NCBI RefSeq assembly: GCF_019973735.1
Contig: NZ_AP024463.1
Span: forward strand, 372,001-436,000
Source: Arachnia rubra
GTDB lineage: Bacteria; Actinomycetota; Actinomycetes; Propionibacteriales; Propionibacteriaceae
Length of the DNA stretch: 64,000 bases
Reading direction: 5' to 3'
Shown here: positions 62,879 to 64,000 of the stretch, in pieces
Position numbering within the stretch: the first letter of the stretch is position 1
Layout of the letters: each line of letters begins with the position of its first letter
Notes under the pieces: generated by a model
What the model was told of the DNA's origin: nothing
Databases searched by the model: none
Seen by the model: only the letters and a program-made list of their open reading frames with translations
Translations under genes and position numbers: made by a program

Positions 62879-64000
62879 ATGACCAGCGTGAGCGTCGCTG
62901 AGCGGACGCCGGACACGTCCGCCAAGGGGACCAAGGGGTCGGTGTCCGTCTCCCTCGACCTGACGGGCATGACGTGCGCCTCCTGCGCCAACCGCATCGA
63001 GAAGAAGCTGAACAAGGTCGACGGGGTGCGCGCGAGCGTCAACTATGCGACGGAACGGGCCAGCGTCCAGGCACCCAGGGGCACCACCGCCGAAGACCTG
63101 ATCGCGGTGGTCGAGGCCGCGGGCTACGGGGCGCGTGAGACCACCGTCGAGCCGCGGGAGGAACGCGCCGACGTGCTCCTGCCGCGGGTGCAGCTGGCCT
63201 TCACGCTAGCGGTTCCTGTGATCGTGGTGTCGATGGTGCCGGTCCTGCAGTTCCCCGGCTGGCAGTGGCTGGCGCTGCTCCTGACCACCATCGTCGTGTT
63301 CTGGTGCGGGCGCAGCTTCCACAAGGCGGCGCTCACCAACATGCGCCACGGCGCCACCACCATGGATACCCTGGTCAGCCTCGGCACCTCGGTGGCGTGG
63401 CTGTGGTCGGTGGTGGCGATGTTCTTCGGGCATGCCGGCGTCATCGGCATGACCCACGGGTTCACGCTGACGCTCGACCACGCGGACCCGATGGGCAGCG
63501 TCTACTTCGAGGCCGCCGCCGGCATCGTCGCATTCCTGCTGCTGGGACGCTGGATCGAGGCCCGTTCCAAGAGAGAAGCCGGTTCGGCCGTCAAGGCGCT
63601 GCTGGAGGTGGGAGCCAAGGAGGCGACGATCCTGCGCGACGGCGCGGAGGTCGCGATCCCCGCGGGTGAGCTGTCGCTGAACGACCTGATCGTGGTGCGT
63701 CCCGGGGAGAAGGTGGCCGCCGACGGGGTGGTCACAGAGGGCAGCTCCGCCGTTGACGCCGCCATCATCACGGGGGAGTCGCTGCCCGTCGAGGTCGGGC
63801 CTGGATCCACCGTGGTGGGCGGGTCCGTCAACACCACGGGCCGCCTCGTGGTCAAGGCGACGGCGGTAGGCTCGGCCACGCAGGTGGCGCAGATCGCGCG
63901 CCTGGTGGAGGAGGCCCAGACCGGCAAGGCGCAGGCCCAGCGTCTCGCCGACCGGATCACGGAGTTCTTCGTCCCCGCTGTGCTGGTCCTGGCCATGATC
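62879..64000 (+). CDS. copA: Copper-exporting P1B-type ATPase CopA (3' end outside window)
   Basis: 374 residues visible, open at the right edge. The HMA domain (GMTCASC, C33 and C36) is followed by membrane segments (about 108-220), a basic turn GRWIEARSKREAGSAVKALL and the actuator domain with the TGES loop (AAIITGESLPVE, near 300) that dephosphorylates the phosphorylated intermediate. The CPC and DKTGT motifs are beyond the edge. Exports Cu(I) from the cytoplasm; it starts with AGGAAGGAGG just before the ATG and completes the csoR-copZ-copA operon. Confidence 0.95.
   Translation, partial: MTSVSVAERTPDTSAKGTKGSVSVSLDLTGMTCASCANRIEKKLNKVDGVRASVNYATERASVQAPRGTTAEDLIAVVEAAGYGARETTVEPREERADVLLPRVQLAFTLAVPVIVVSMVPVLQFPGWQWLALLLTTIVVFWCGRSFHKAALTNMRHGATTMDTLVSLGTSVAWLWSVVAMFFGHAGVIGMTHGFTLTLDHADPMGSVYFEAAAGIVAFLLLGRWIEARSKREAGSAVKALLEVGAKEATILRDGAEVAIPAGELSLNDLIVVRPGEKVAADGVVTEGSSAVDAAIITGESLPVEVGPGSTVVGGSVNTTGRLVVKATAVGSATQVAQIARLVEEAQTGKAQAQRLADRITEFFVPAVLVLAMI

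Noticed and set aside
1..64000. CRISPR arrays, tRNA and rRNA genes
   Set aside because: I looked for regularly spaced repeats and tRNA-type T-loops and acceptor stems by eye and found none; a dedicated scan could still find a missed tRNA.

Overview
The window is high-GC chromosomal DNA of an actinobacterium. The organisation (ESX-type secretion genes with an EccC of three ATPase domains, a mycosin, a CsoR/CopZ/CopA copper module, inositol-type sugar catabolism, Tat-exported esterases) fits a member of the Propionibacteriaceae such as Arachnia or a relative. The genus is inference; no rRNA gene is present to settle it.

Left part (1-15,000). A truncated secreted protein gene at the left edge is followed by a vapBC toxin-antitoxin pair and a membrane-anchored alpha/beta hydrolase. 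A tightly overlapping surface-polysaccharide operon runs from 3358 to 14380: three glycosyltransferases, a fused ABC exporter, two phosphotransferase-fold kinases, a UDP-sugar dehydrogenase and a histidine kinase/response regulator pair. Two genes of this operon are thrown out of frame at poly-C tracts (C7 at 4087, C8 at 9699). They may be slippage switches or consensus errors. An acidic secreted protein and a methylmalonate-semialdehyde dehydrogenase follow.

Middle (17,200-39,900). A type VII secretion island: mycP-eccB-eccD on the minus strand, a WXG100 pair, an FHA/RDD protein with a second EccD-like protein, and a large EccC. Probable substrates surround it: two closely related WXG-like/alpha-beta-hydrolase proteins at the two flanks, a 904-residue protein with an EF-hand-like loop, a Gly/Tyr-rich PPE/EspB-like protein and several small helical proteins. 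Two tandem, AT-richer lipoprotein genes are translationally coupled to the 904-residue gene; I propose they are partner or immunity proteins. No eccE is seen.

Mobile and decayed zone (40,200-46,200). An IS5-family element with matching ends is followed by a second IS5-family element that has been split by an IS3-family element (TGA and CAC target duplications visible). The IS3 copy is itself decayed. Next come two tandem Tat-exported esterase genes, the first a pseudogene.

Right part (46,200-64,000). A sugar ABC transporter (binding protein, double ATPase, permease), a Na+/H+ antiporter, a peptidoglycan-binding protein, and an inositol-type cluster (two IolE-like proteins, IolG, a divergent Gfo/Idh/MocA dehydrogenase) were probably assembled for uptake and oxidation of a cyclitol. 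Then come a TSUP exporter with a relic of a second copy, a second vapBC pair, an NlpC/P60 cell-wall hydrolase gene cut by a 101-bp MITE-like element, dnaB with DnaA-box-like motifs upstream, and a copper operon csoR-copZ-copA that appears to begin with a leaderless transcript and runs off the right edge.
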